A stretch of DNA of 64,000 nt from Saccharopolyspora erythraea (lineage in GTDB: Bacteria; Actinomycetota; Actinomycetes; Mycobacteriales; Pseudonocardiaceae): contig NZ_CP054839.1 in the NCBI RefSeq assembly GCF_018141105.1, positions 6,885,411-6,949,410 of the forward strand, in the 5' to 3' direction. The translations under genes and the position numbers were made by a program. Below, piece by piece: positions 28,383-37,429 of the stretch. Numbering within the stretch: position 1 is the stretch's first letter; each line of letters begins with the position of its first letter. Under the pieces are notes generated by a model, which saw only the letters and a program-made list of their open reading frames with translations, was not told where the DNA came from and ran no database searches.

Positions 28383-29111
28383 TCAGCGCAGCAGCAACAG
28401 GACCGCCGCCGACGCGCCCGCCGCGATGACCAGGCTGATGAAGCCGAAGATGACCGGGCGGCGGAACCACACGCGCCCGTAGTCCAGCGCCACCCGTCCC
28501 GGGCCGGTGAACATCAGGCCCAGCGCCATCGCGCCGAGGGTGACCTCGAACTCGACGCCGCCCCCGCTGGCGAAGAAACCGGAGCCGAAGTTCAGCGCCA
28601 CGGCGTTGGCCATGACGCCGACGATTCCGGCCGCGGCAAGCGGGGTGAACAGCCCGAGAACCAGCAGTGCGCCCGCACCGAGCTCGGTGCCGCCGGTGAC
28701 GAGCGACAGCGTGGCCGCCTGCTGGAAGCCCATACCGGTCAGCGCCTGCGCGAACCCTTCGGGACCGGGGCCCCCGAACGCGCCGAAGAGCTTCTGGGCA
28801 CCGTGGGCTGCGAAGATGCCGCCCAGCACCAGCCGCATGACGAGCAGGCCGAGGTCGGCGCCGGCGTGCCAGCGCAACGGCTTGCGCTCGTTGCCGAGGT
28901 CGTCGTAGTAGTCGTCGGAGCCGCCGACGACCGACGTCGCATCGGCCTCGCTGTAGCCGTAATCGTCGTCGTAGTAGTTGTAGCTCTGGACGCCGAGGCC
29001 CTGGGTTCCCGCGGGACCCTGGGACGCGGCCCCGGCCGGGGCGTTCGTGCCTTGCGTGCGATCGTCGGGGTAGCCGCCCTCGCTACCGGGGCGATCGTCG
29101 TGGATCCTCAC
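28383..29111 (-). CDS. DoxX-family membrane protein
   Basis: A 242-residue protein. Residues 1-80 are a disordered Gly/Asp/Tyr-rich cytoplasmic tail with YNYYDDDYGYS. Residues 85-242 form four membrane helices with the DoxX pattern LVMRLVLGGIFAAHGAQKLF and GTELGAGALLVLGLFTPLAA. In M. tuberculosis the homologue Rv3005c joins SodA and SseA in a membrane oxidoreductase complex; the same role here is inference. GTG 29111 follows TAGCCT by eight bases, suggesting a leaderless mRNA. Confidence 0.85.
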   Translation of the reverse strand: MRIHDDRPGSEGGYPDDRTQGTNAPAGAASQGPAGTQGLGVQSYNYYDDDYGYSEADATSVVGGSDDYYDDLGNERKPLRWHAGADLGLLVMRLVLGGIFAAHGAQKLFGAFGGPGPEGFAQALTGMGFQQAATLSLVTGGTELGAGALLVLGLFTPLAAAGIVGVMANAVALNFGSGFFASGGGVEFEVTLGAMALGLMFTGPGRVALDYGRVWFRRPVIFGFISLVIAAGASAAVLLLLR

Positions 29112-29365
29112 GCGGGCAAAGGCTAGGGCATGTCACCCCGCTGGGCGACCCTCGACAGGCAATCCTGTCCAACATTGTGACCGCGGGTTTATACCGCCGA
29201 TCCCGCCGCAGGTCGCTGAACTGGCCCGATGTCCGGGCACTGGAGGAGATCGCGCCCTGGAGTGGACGGACGAACGCGCAGCGTGATCAACACTCGGATT
29301 CCGCCCCGGATTCCCCGGAGTGCAACGGGTTCCCACCGGATCAGCGGTTGCGGCAGAATGCTGCG

Positions 29366-30319
29366 ATGGCCGACCACGTGGAATTCGGCATCGGTGCGGC
29401 TGACGACCCGCTGCGCGCGTGGCACACCGAAGCCGCCGACGACCAACCGGCGCTGCTGCTGTGCCCCGGACTCGGCGCGATTCCGGGAATCCGCGAGGAC
29501 CTGCTGCGCCCCGGTCCCCTCGCCCACGCCATGAGCTGGCACCACCGCGGCGGTTTCGGCACGCCGATCGAACGCCACGTCGACGACGGGCTCGCCGTGC
29601 TGGACGCCCTGGGCGTCAAGACCTGCACGCTCGCGGCCTTCTCCGCCGAGACGGGCGTCGCCGCGGAGTTCGCACGGCGCCACCCCGACCGCGTGCGCGG
29701 TCTGCTGCTCGTCGGCGGAATTCCCGGCAGCAGCGTCGATTCCCTCGCCGCGGCGCTCGGTGTTCCGGAGGTCCTGCGGCGGCTCGCGAAGCTCGCCGGC
29801 ACCAGCTCGCTGCGGATGTCGGCCCCACTGCTGGAGTCCGTGCTACCCCGCATCCCGACACCGGAGCTGTCCACGATCCTGTTGCAGCACAGCGGTTTCA
29901 TGCTGCCCGGCGGCGAGACCGCCGCGGTGTCGGAGGCGGTTCGCGGGTTCCTGGCCCAGGAGTGGCGCTGGTACCTGCCACTGCTGGCGGACCCGGCTCG
30001 GGAGTGGTCGCTGGAGGGCCTGGACTGCCCGGTGACCGTGCTCGCCGGGCGCTACGACGTGCTGTCGGACCTGCGCGCGCTGGGCCGGGCGGTAGCGCCG
30101 CTGCCGCAGGCCCGGCTGCGGGTGCTGGACACCTCGCACTTCGTGCCGTTCGAGGCACCGGACGCGCTGCGCGACGAACTCGGTCTGCTGCTGCACCGCG
30201 TGCAGACCGTCGAGTGCGCGCGGCTGGGCATCGACCCACCCGCCCCGCGCCGCAGGCGCGTCCGCTGGAAGGTCCCCGAAGTCGGCACCCCGCGCCACCC
30301 CATCCCCTACCCCCGCTGA
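29366..30319 (+). CDS. Alpha/beta hydrolase
   Basis: A 317-residue alpha/beta-hydrolase fold protein. The oxyanion region is LLLCPGLGAIPG, the expected nucleophile serine lies in LAAFSAETGVAAEFARRHPD, the acid in TVLAGRYDVLSD and the histidine in LDTSHFVPFEAP. The nucleophile elbow reads AFSAE instead of the usual GxSxG, so activity is plausible but not certain. The C terminus is Arg/Pro-rich. ATG 29366 is chosen because conservation begins there; the frame is open further upstream. It lies between the DoxX and lppZ genes. Substrate unknown. Confidence 0.75.
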   Translation: MADHVEFGIGAADDPLRAWHTEAADDQPALLLCPGLGAIPGIREDLLRPGPLAHAMSWHHRGGFGTPIERHVDDGLAVLDALGVKTCTLAAFSAETGVAAEFARRHPDRVRGLLLVGGIPGSSVDSLAAALGVPEVLRRLAKLAGTSSLRMSAPLLESVLPRIPTPELSTILLQHSGFMLPGGETAAVSEAVRGFLAQEWRWYLPLLADPAREWSLEGLDCPVTVLAGRYDVLSDLRALGRAVAPLPQARLRVLDTSHFVPFEAPDALRDELGLLLHRVQTVECARLGIDPPAPRRRRVRWKVPEVGTPRHPIPYPR

Positions 30320-30481
30320 GCGTTCGCGCCCGCGCTGGACGGCGGCACTTCCAGCGGTGCGAACTCGACCCGTCCCTGCGGGAGCTTCTGCGTGGTGACG
30401 TGCGGTCCGGCTGACGCACCGCACCCGGCTCACCGGGCGTTCACGGGGCTCGGATTAGGCTCGGGCGTCGTGGCAGGTTCG

Positions 30482-31624
30482 ATGCGCAGGAGTCGGGTTC
30501 TGGTGGGCGCGTTCGCGGCGGTCGGCGCCCTGCTGACCGGCTGCGCGCAGTTCCCGGACGAGCACACCGGCGCGTGGAAGGAACAGCCGTCGCTGGAGCC
30601 GCAGACCGGCCCGCAGCCGTCCATCGAGGGCGAGGAACCGCCCGCCGAGAACGTGCCTCCGCAGCAGCAACCGCCGGCCAACGGCTGCCACGATCCCGAT
30701 CCCGCCGTCGTGGCGACCTGCCTCGACCCGATCGGCGCGGTCGTCGTGCTCCCGGACGGCCAGAGCGCGCTGGTCGGTGAGCGCGCCACCGGCCGCGTGC
30801 TGCGCGTGCAGCGCGGCGCGCCCCCGGTCGAACTGGCGCGGATCCCGGTGAACACCGCCGGCGGCGGCGGACTCACCGGCCTGGCGCTTTCCCCCACCTA
30901 CCACGAGGACGAGCTTTTCTACGCCTACGTGACCACCGGCAGCGACAACCAGGTCGTGCGGGTGGCGCCAGGAGACCGGCCGAAGCCGGTGCTCACCGGC
31001 ATCCCCCGCGGTGGCAGCGGCAACGGGGGCGCCCTGGTCGACGACGGCAGGGGCGCGCTGCTGGTGGCGACCGGCAACGCGGGCAACCCGGCCAACGCGG
31101 CCGATCCGGCGTCGCTGGCCGGGAAGGTCCTGCGCATCGACGGCTTCGGCAAGCCGGCACCGGGCAACCCCGACCCGGCCTCCCCGGTGCTGGCCTCCGG
31201 GCTCTCCGCGCCGGGCGGGCTGTGCGCCGCGGCCCAGACCGGCACGTACTGGGTGACCGACCGCGGCGGCCCGCAGGACGCGCTCTACCAGGTCAGTCCG
31301 GGCAGGCCGCTCGGCTCACCGGCCTGGACGTGGCCGGACCGACCTGGCGTGGCGGGTTGCGTCGCCTCGCCTGCGATCGTGGTCGTGGCGCTCAGCGACG
31401 CCAAGGCGATGTTCAGCCTCAACCCGACGCCGGAGGGCGCGTTCACCGGTCAGCCGACGAAGGTCCTGGAGAACACCTACGGCCGGTTCTCGGCGACCGC
31501 TCTCGGTCCGGACGGCCTGCTCTGGGCGGGCACCGCGAACAAGGTGGGCGGTCAGCCCGTGCCCAGCGACGACCGGGTGGTGCGCATCGAGCCGCCGACC
31601 GGTGGCACGGCGGGCAAGGACTGA
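30482..31624 (+). CDS. lppZ: Lipoprotein LppZ-like, glucose/sorbosone dehydrogenase fold
   Basis: A 380-residue exported lipoprotein. The signal peptide MRRSRVLVGAFAAVGALL ends in the lipobox LTGC (C21), followed by a Pro/Gln-rich linker to about residue 75 and then a six-bladed beta-propeller of the glucose/sorbosone dehydrogenase type (GLTGLALSPTYHEDELFYAY, SAPGGLCAAA). It should be anchored to the outer face of the membrane. GTG 30470 is an alternative start that lies eight bases behind TAGGCT. The order DoxX-lppZ matches Rv3005c-Rv3006. Whether it retains dehydrogenase activity is unknown. Confidence 0.82.
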   Translation: MRRSRVLVGAFAAVGALLTGCAQFPDEHTGAWKEQPSLEPQTGPQPSIEGEEPPAENVPPQQQPPANGCHDPDPAVVATCLDPIGAVVVLPDGQSALVGERATGRVLRVQRGAPPVELARIPVNTAGGGGLTGLALSPTYHEDELFYAYVTTGSDNQVVRVAPGDRPKPVLTGIPRGGSGNGGALVDDGRGALLVATGNAGNPANAADPASLAGKVLRIDGFGKPAPGNPDPASPVLASGLSAPGGLCAAAQTGTYWVTDRGGPQDALYQVSPGRPLGSPAWTWPDRPGVAGCVASPAIVVVALSDAKAMFSLNPTPEGAFTGQPTKVLENTYGRFSATALGPDGLLWAGTANKVGGQPVPSDDRVVRIEPPTGGTAGKD

Positions 31625-31643
31625 GCACTCCTGCCGGATGCGG

Positions 31644-32291
31644 TCAGGCGGCTCCGCCGTTGATCCCCCGGTGCGTCAGCTCGGTCAGCAGGTCGACGGC
31701 CGCTTCGTCGCTGATGGACCTGGCCAGCGGGGCCTCGTCCACCAGCCGCGCGCTGGCGAACTGCCACCACAGCCCGGAGATCGCCAGCGCGACGGCCTCG
31801 GGCTCGGCCGGGAGGCCGCCGATCCCTCGCAGGTGCTGGGCGAGGTGCCGCAGGTCCGGTTCCAGCAGCGCGGTGAGCCGGTCGGCGAAGCGCGCGTCGA
31901 CCAGCGCCGCCTGCCGCAGCGCGACCAGCTCGACCCGATGCGCGCGGGCGAACTCCCAGAACCTGGCGACGTGCCAGCGGATCGACTGTCGCCGCGAGAA
32001 GTCCTGGTCGTGGCCGGGGTCTGCCGCCACCGCCCGGTCGGTCTCGGCGAGCACGTCGGCGAGCAGGGATTCCAGCAGCGCTTCCTTGTCCGCGAAGTGG
32101 TTGTAGAACGAGCCCGCTGACCGGCCCGCCTCGGCGGTGATGTCGGTGATCCTGGCGTTGAGGTAGCCGGCCCTGGCGAACACCCGCTTGGCCGCCGCCT
32201 TGAGCGCGGCCTCGGTCTCGGCGGCCCTGGCCTTGCGGGTGCCTGCCGCGGGGGTCGTTCCCGGGCTCCCGGGTGTGGGCGTCGACGTCAC
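31644..32291 (-). CDS. TetR-family regulator
   Basis: A 215-residue TetR: the helix-turn-helix is in residues 25-70 (AAAKRVFARAGYLNARITDI, then AGRSAGSFYNHFADKEALLE), followed by a C-terminal ligand domain. It diverges from a flavin monooxygenase, and an AT-rich nested inverted repeat lies between them, so it probably represses that gene. Only 19 bases separate its stop from that of lppZ. Confidence 0.88.
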   Translation of the reverse strand: MTSTPTPGSPGTTPAAGTRKARAAETEAALKAAAKRVFARAGYLNARITDITAEAGRSAGSFYNHFADKEALLESLLADVLAETDRAVAADPGHDQDFSRRQSIRWHVARFWEFARAHRVELVALRQAALVDARFADRLTALLEPDLRHLAQHLRGIGGLPAEPEAVALAISGLWWQFASARLVDEAPLARSISDEAAVDLLTELTHRGINGGAA

Positions 32292-32366
32292 CGGTGCATG
32301 TTAGCGACGCGGTGGTGCCCGGGAACGTCCACGAACGCCTGGTCTCGGCTCTGCTTTGCACTCGCC

Positions 32367-32426
32367 TTGACAGCACGGCGCCACGCCCTCAAAGATGAAT
32401 TCAAATTCACTGAATTATGATTCATC
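32367..32426 (+). promoter_or_regulatory. Promoter and nested operator of the monooxygenase
   Basis: A consensus -35 TTGACA is at 32367-32372. Around and downstream of the expected -10 region lies a nested palindrome: outer arms GATGAAT (32394-32400) and ATTCATC (32420-32426), inner AATTCA-C-TGAATT (32404-32416). It is the only AT-rich patch nearby and suits two TetR dimers. Confidence 0.65.
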
Positions 32427-32437
32427 GAGGAGTGCGG

Positions 32438-33886
32438 ATGGACGTCGAGGTGCTGATCGCCGGTGCCGGGCCCACCGGACTGGCGCTGGGCATCCAACTG
32501 GCCCGGCGCGGCGTGGCGTTCCGCATCGTCGACGCGGCCGCGGAGCCGTTCGGGGGCTCGCGCGGGGACGGGCTGCAACCACGGACGCTGGAGGTCTTCG
32601 ACGACCTGGGTGTCATCGACGAGGTGCTCGCGGCCGGGGCGCCACCGGCGCCGCTGCGGGCCACCATCGGCGGCCAGTACGCCGGCGAGCGGCGGATCGC
32701 CGAACCGGCCGAACAGACCCCGGACGTGCCCTACCCGAACCCGTGGGTCGTCCCGCAGTGGCGCACCGAGCGGATCCTGCGGTCGCGTCTGACCGAGCTG
32801 GGTGCCGACGTCGAGTGGGCGACCGGGCTGGTCGGTTTCGAACAGGACCGGGACGGTGTGACCGCGAAGCTGAGCTCCGGCACCGTGCGCGCGGCACACC
32901 TGGTGGGCGCGGACGGCGGGCGCAGCACCGTCCGCAAGGCGCTCGGCGTCGGATTCCCCGGCCACACCGACGAATCCCTGCGCATGCTCATCGCCGACGT
33001 CCGCGCCGACGGGCTCGACCCGGCGCGCGGGCACTGGTTCGCCACCGCCGACGAGCCAGCGAGGGGGATCGCGCTGGCGCCGCTGCCCGGGACCGGGTAC
33101 TTCCAGGTCAGCGTGCCGGCCGCGGACGGCTTCGAGCCGACGCTGCCCGCGCTCCAGCGGTTGCTCGACGAGCTGTCGGGCGGCGCCGGGGGCCAGCTGC
33201 TCGAGATGGGCTGGTCCGCGATCTGGCGTCCGAACGCCCGGCTGGCGCAACGGTTCCGGGTGGGGCGTGTCGTGCTCGCCGGGGACGCCGCGCACGTGCA
33301 CCCGCCTACCGGCGGCCAGGGCCTCAACACCGGCGTGCAGGACGCCTACAACCTGGGCTGGAAGCTCGACGGCGAGCCCGGACTGCTGGACAGCTACGAG
33401 GCCGAACGCAGGCCTGTGGCCGCCGCCGTCCTGGGGCTGAGCGCTCAGATCCTGCGCCGCCACACCAAGGGCGACGCGGACGCGTACCGCCGCGGCGCCG
33501 AGACCCGGCAGCTCGGGATCGGCTACCGCGAAAGCCCGCTGTCGCGCGAGGAGCGCACCGAGCCCGGCGCCGTCCGCGCCGGCGACCGCGCACCCGACTC
33601 CCCCGTGCTCGACGCCGACGGACACCCCGCACGGCTGTTCGACCTCTTCCGCGGCACCCACTGGACCCTGCTGGCGTTCGGTGCCGAACCGCCGCAGGCC
33701 GATTCGTCCGTCCGCGCCCACCGGGTGGACCACGACCGCCTGCCGGGCTCCATTGTGGACGTCGACGGCCACGCACGGCGCGCCTACGACGTCACCGACG
33801 GCACCCTGGTGCTCGTCCGCCCCGACGGCTACATCGGCCGGATCTGGCAGGAACCCCAGGACGAGTTTCAGATGTGGCGTGCGTAA
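32438..33886 (+). CDS. FAD-dependent aromatic-ring monooxygenase
   Basis: A 482-residue class A flavin monooxygenase resembling PheA/TfdB and rifampicin-monooxygenase types. IAGAGPTGLALGIQLARRG binds FAD at residues 7-25, DG motif is VGADGGRSTVRKAL, and GDAAHVHPPTGGQGLNTGVQ is the second FAD motif. The last 100 residues form the thioredoxin-like C-terminal domain of the phenol hydroxylase group. ATG 32438 has GAGGAG five bases upstream. Divergent from a TetR gene, so likely induced by its substrate; an aromatic compound or antibiotic is the usual substrate. Confidence 0.88.
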   Translation: MDVEVLIAGAGPTGLALGIQLARRGVAFRIVDAAAEPFGGSRGDGLQPRTLEVFDDLGVIDEVLAAGAPPAPLRATIGGQYAGERRIAEPAEQTPDVPYPNPWVVPQWRTERILRSRLTELGADVEWATGLVGFEQDRDGVTAKLSSGTVRAAHLVGADGGRSTVRKALGVGFPGHTDESLRMLIADVRADGLDPARGHWFATADEPARGIALAPLPGTGYFQVSVPAADGFEPTLPALQRLLDELSGGAGGQLLEMGWSAIWRPNARLAQRFRVGRVVLAGDAAHVHPPTGGQGLNTGVQDAYNLGWKLDGEPGLLDSYEAERRPVAAAVLGLSAQILRRHTKGDADAYRRGAETRQLGIGYRESPLSREERTEPGAVRAGDRAPDSPVLDADGHPARLFDLFRGTHWTLLAFGAEPPQADSSVRAHRVDHDRLPGSIVDVDGHARRAYDVTDGTLVLVRPDGYIGRIWQEPQDEFQMWRA

Positions 33887-34130
33887 GTGGGCGCTTGGCG
33901 GAACTCAGCCGCCTTCTCGCTCCGGAATCTCCGACCGACGTATGTCCGCTCTGACGGACCGGGCGGAAGCCGTGCCAGGATCTGCTCCGGGAGGCCCGAA
34001 GACGGCCCGGTGTGCCGGGCCGGCGGCGGTCTCCCCGGCGCGGTGACCCGACACCGCGCTCCCCTGCGTGGTGAACTCGTAGGCACCCGGTAGGCAGGGA
34101 CCGCGACCAGGACCGACGACCAAGGGCACC

Positions 34131-35627
34131 ATGAGCCTCAACGAGCTGTACCTCGCACTGCTCGCCGGCGGCGTGGTGCTGCTGGCGAGCATCGTCGCGA
34201 CCCGCTTCACCTCCCGCGCGGGCCTGCCCAGCCTGCTGGTCTTCCTCGCCCTGGGCGTCCTCATCGGCGAGGACGGGCTGGGCGTGCAGTTCGACGACGC
34301 GCTGCTCGCGCAGAACCTCGGCACCGCGGCGCTCGCGATGATCCTGGTGGAGGGCGGCCTGACGACCAGGTGGCCGGACGTGCGCAGGCTCGTCGCCCCG
34401 GCCACCGCGCTGGCCACCGTCGGCGTGGTCGTCAGCGTCGTGGCCACCGCGCTCGGCGCGCATCTGCTGCTCGGCTTCGACTGGCAGCTCGCGCTGCTGC
34501 TCGGCGCGATCGTGGCGTCGACCGACGCGGCCGCCGTGTTCTCGGTGCTGCGGACCCTGCCGTTGCCGCAGCGCATCCGCGGGCTGCTCGAAGCCGAGTC
34601 GGGGTTCAACGACGCCCCGACCGTCCTGCTGGTGCTGTTGTTCAGCGCCGTACCGCTGCGGTTCGACGGGCTGGCCACCGCCGCGGGCATCGTCTACGAG
34701 CTGGGGTTGGGCGCCGCCGTCGGCCTGGTCATCGGAAAGTTCGGCGCGATGACCCTGCACCGGATCGCGCTGCCCGCCTCCGGGCTCTATCCCCTGGCGA
34801 CTTTCGGCCTGGGCATGGTCGCCTTCGCCGCCGGCGGCGCGGCGCACGCGAGCGGCTTCCTCGCCGCGTACCTCGCCGGCGTGGTGCTGGCCAACGCCGG
34901 CCTGCCGCACCGGTCGGCGACCCGCTCGTTCGCCGAAGGCGTGGGCTGGCTGGCCCAGATCGGGCTGTTCGTCCTGCTCGGCCTGCTGGTCACGCCGAGC
35001 GAGCTGCCCGGCGCCGTGCTGCCCGCCCTCGTCATCGGCCTGGTCCTGCTGCTGATCGCCCGGCCGCTGTCGGTGACGGCCAGCGTGGCGGCGTTCCGGG
35101 TCCCCTGGCGGGAACAGGCGTTCCTGTCGTGGGCCGGACTGCGCGGCGCGGTGCCGATCGTGCTCGCGACCTTCCCGATCGTGCAGGGCGTGCCGGGCAG
35201 CGCCCGGCTGCTGGACATCGTCTTCGTGCTGGTGGTCGTCTTCACCCTCGTGCAGGGCCCGAGCCTGCACGCGCTGGCCCGGTCACTGGGTCTGGTGCGG
35301 GCCGACACCGCGCGCGAGGTCCACGTGGAGTCCGCGCCGCTGGACGTGCTCGACGCCGAGATGCTCACCCTGGCCATCCCGGACCAGTCCGGGCTGCACT
35401 ACGTCAGCGTGCTCGAGCTCCGGCTCCCCGGACCGAGCGTGATCACGCTGGTCATCCGCGAGGGCCGCACCTTCGTGCCGCAGCCCGAAACCCGGCTGCT
35501 CGGCGGCGACACCCTGATCATCGTCACCACGAGCGCGCACCGCGAGGACACCGAGCGGCGGCTGCGCGCGATCAGCCGCCGCGGCAAGCTCGCCCGCTGG
35601 TTCGGCGAGCACGGCGAGCCCGACTAG
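34131..35627 (+). CDS. K+(Na+)/H+ antiporter with TrkA-C domain
   Basis: A 498-residue cation/proton antiporter of the CPA1/NhaP2 type. About twelve membrane helices span residues 1-385; the transport-site motif ASTDAAAVFSVLR lies in one of them, and GLLEAESGFNDAPTVLLVLL in another. A TrkA-C ligand-binding domain follows (residues 400-480), the usual sensor in K+/H+ antiporters. The 244-base upstream region has no recognised riboswitch. Ion choice cannot be read from sequence. Confidence 0.85.
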   Translation: MSLNELYLALLAGGVVLLASIVATRFTSRAGLPSLLVFLALGVLIGEDGLGVQFDDALLAQNLGTAALAMILVEGGLTTRWPDVRRLVAPATALATVGVVVSVVATALGAHLLLGFDWQLALLLGAIVASTDAAAVFSVLRTLPLPQRIRGLLEAESGFNDAPTVLLVLLFSAVPLRFDGLATAAGIVYELGLGAAVGLVIGKFGAMTLHRIALPASGLYPLATFGLGMVAFAAGGAAHASGFLAAYLAGVVLANAGLPHRSATRSFAEGVGWLAQIGLFVLLGLLVTPSELPGAVLPALVIGLVLLLIARPLSVTASVAAFRVPWREQAFLSWAGLRGAVPIVLATFPIVQGVPGSARLLDIVFVLVVVFTLVQGPSLHALARSLGLVRADTAREVHVESAPLDVLDAEMLTLAIPDQSGLHYVSVLELRLPGPSVITLVIREGRTFVPQPETRLLGGDTLIIVTTSAHREDTERRLRAISRRGKLARWFGEHGEPD

Positions 35628-35747
35628 GTTCTGTGTTCACGAGCGGCGGAGCCTCTTTCGGTGCGGGACTCAGCCCGACCACCCGTCAAGCGCCCAGCTA
35701 CGCAAGCCCCTGAAACACGTCCCAGGACCCGAGGACACCCGCGCGGG

Positions 35748-36404
35748 TCACCGGACCTCCTTGCGCGGCAACGGCTCCGCCTGTCCCGTTTCCCCGCCTG
35801 CCACGGGCGGCAGACCGAGCACGCCGCGAACCGCTCGCTCGGCGAGCTCGACGTCATGCGGAGCGGCGCCGGCGAGGTGGATGCCGAGCCCGTGGACCGC
35901 ACCGAGGTAGGCCAGCGCCGTCTCGCGGGGCGGCGGTCCCGGCGGGAGCTCGCCGCCTGCCCGGGCGGCTTCGATGCGCTCGGCCGTGGTGGCGACGAAG
36001 CGGTCGGCGACCGCGGTCACGGCCCGGCCGACCGGGTGGTCCTGCCCGGCGAACTCGATGTGCAGGGTCATCATCACGCGGGCCACGTCGCGCCGGCAGT
36101 AGGCGACGTGGCCCCGCGCGACCGCGATCAGCGCGTCCAGCGGGTCCGCGCCGTCGCCGAGGCTGCCCACGTCCTCGCCCCAGGTCCGCACGACCCACTC
36201 CACCACCGCCAGCGCCAGCTCTTCCTTGTTGGCGAACAGGTGGTACAGGGCCCCGCGCGTGTAGCCGGCGTCGGCGGCCACGCGCTCCAGCCCGAGGTTG
36301 TTGTACCCGTACCGGGACAGCCCGCGCGCCGCCGCTTCCAGCAGGGCGTTCCTGGTGTGCGCGCGCCGGTCCGCCTGGGTCCGGCGGGAGGGTCTCGATT
36401 CCAC
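35748..36404 (-). CDS. TetR-family regulator
   Basis: A 218-residue TetR. The DNA-binding domain is residues 15-65 (LLEAAARGLSRYGYNNLGLE, then AGYTRGALYHLFANKEELAL). The C-terminal domain has the AcrR-like GGELPPGPPPRETALAYLGA stretch. The start is directly followed upstream by a perfect palindrome at 36419-36438, so self-repression and control of the divergent gene are likely. Confidence 0.88.
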   Translation of the reverse strand: MESRPSRRTQADRRAHTRNALLEAAARGLSRYGYNNLGLERVAADAGYTRGALYHLFANKEELALAVVEWVVRTWGEDVGSLGDGADPLDALIAVARGHVAYCRRDVARVMMTLHIEFAGQDHPVGRAVTAVADRFVATTAERIEAARAGGELPPGPPPRETALAYLGAVHGLGIHLAGAAPHDVELAERAVRGVLGLPPVAGGETGQAEPLPRKEVR

Positions 36405-36418
36405 CGCATCAGCTTACG

Positions 36419-36438
36419 TACATACACGCCTGTATGTA
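36419..36438. promoter_or_regulatory. Perfect TetR operator
   Basis: TACATACA-CGCC-TGTATGTA is a perfect 8+4+8 palindrome between the divergent TetR and hypothetical genes, 15 bases before the TetR start. It resembles AcrR-type operators. Confidence 0.8.
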
Positions 36439-36487
36439 ATGTGGCCGTAGGCCATGGCGCCACGCCTCGCCGGGAGGAGTCAGGGAA

Positions 36488-37048
36488 ATGGCAGAGAGCA
36501 GCCCCCACCAGGACCAGCCGAGCTTCGAGCCGGCCGTCCACCAGCAGCACCCCGTCGCCGAGTCGACCCGCTCCCTCAGCTCGATCAGCGATCCCGACTA
36601 CGTCGACCAGTTCACGATGGCCGCCGGCCTACCGGGCACGTCCCCGGAGCAGTGGGCTCGCACGGCGACCGAAGACGTGCTGGGGCGCCAGGCTCAACTG
36701 CTGTGGCGCGGCCTCCTCGGCCTGCGGCTCAAGGCGTCGCCGGACCGGGTGGCGGGATGGCGGATCGGTGGTCGAGGGGACGGCTGGGTTCGGCTCGAGG
36801 CGAGTTCCTGGCTCATGACCGCGAACCTGGTCCTGGAAGCCGGCGACGACCACGTGTCCCTGACGACGTTCATCCGCTACGCCCGCCCGCTCGCGCGACG
36901 CGTGTGGGAGCCGACGTCCAGGAAGCACCGGCAGATCGTGCCGGACGTGCTGCGCACCACCTACCACCTGATGGAGCGCAAGGCCCAAGCCGCGCAGGAG
37001 CCCCGGCGGCAGGCGCGTGAACGTGTAAGCCGCGCGGCCCCCGGGTAG
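36488..37048 (+). CDS. Conserved protein of unknown function
   Basis: A 186-residue protein not recognised with confidence. After a 35-residue disordered tail, the core begins SDPDYVDQFTMAAG and contains WARTATEDVLGRQAQLLWRG, RVAGWRIGGRGDGWVRLEAS and RVWEPTSRKHRQIVPDVLRT, a pattern seen in DUF2867-like actinobacterial proteins. The composition (alternating strands with a terminal helix) suggests a lipid-binding-type beta barrel. ATG 36488 has GGGAGGAG upstream. It is divergent from the TetR gene and is the likely target of its operator. Confidence 0.7.
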   Translation: MAESSPHQDQPSFEPAVHQQHPVAESTRSLSSISDPDYVDQFTMAAGLPGTSPEQWARTATEDVLGRQAQLLWRGLLGLRLKASPDRVAGWRIGGRGDGWVRLEASSWLMTANLVLEAGDDHVSLTTFIRYARPLARRVWEPTSRKHRQIVPDVLRTTYHLMERKAQAAQEPRRQARERVSRAAPG

Positions 37049-37057
37049 GACGACGGC

Positions 37058-37429
37058 ATGCGTTACGACGAATTTCTCAAGCACCTGAAAGAAAAGGACG
37101 GCATCGAGACCCCGGACCGGGTCAGCACCATCGTGCTCGAGGAACTGGGAAGCCGCCTGGAAGGCCAGGAACCGGCCGATCTCGCCGGCCAGCTTCCGCC
37201 CGAGCTGAAGGAGCCCTTGATCAAGCACACCGGTGAGGCCGAGAAGTTCGGCGCGGACGAGTTCTTCCGGCGCATCGCCGAACGCGAAGGTCGCGGTGGC
37301 GAGCCGGAAATCGGGCGGGCCCACGCCCGCGCCGTGCTGGGAACCATCGCGAAGTTCGTGTCCGAGGGCGAGCTGGAGGACGTGCGTTCGCAGCTACCGG
37401 CGGACTTCCGCGAGCTGGTCGCGTCCTGA
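37058..37429 (+). CDS. DUF2267 protein
   Basis: A 123-residue DUF2267 member: MRYDEFLKHLKEKDGIETPD, then LGSRLEGQEPADLAGQLPPE, then a second similar helical half ending VRSQLPADFRELV. The two halves look like an internal duplication of an all-helical unit. Function is unknown. It begins nine bases after the preceding gene stop, so they form one operon. Confidence 0.85.
   Translation: MRYDEFLKHLKEKDGIETPDRVSTIVLEELGSRLEGQEPADLAGQLPPELKEPLIKHTGEAEKFGADEFFRRIAEREGRGGEPEIGRAHARAVLGTIAKFVSEGELEDVRSQLPADFRELVAS

Noticed and set aside
33887-34130. Riboswitch in the 244-base leader of the cation/proton antiporter
   Set aside because: No conserved core of the c-di-AMP (ydaO) or other ion-related riboswitches could be recognised.
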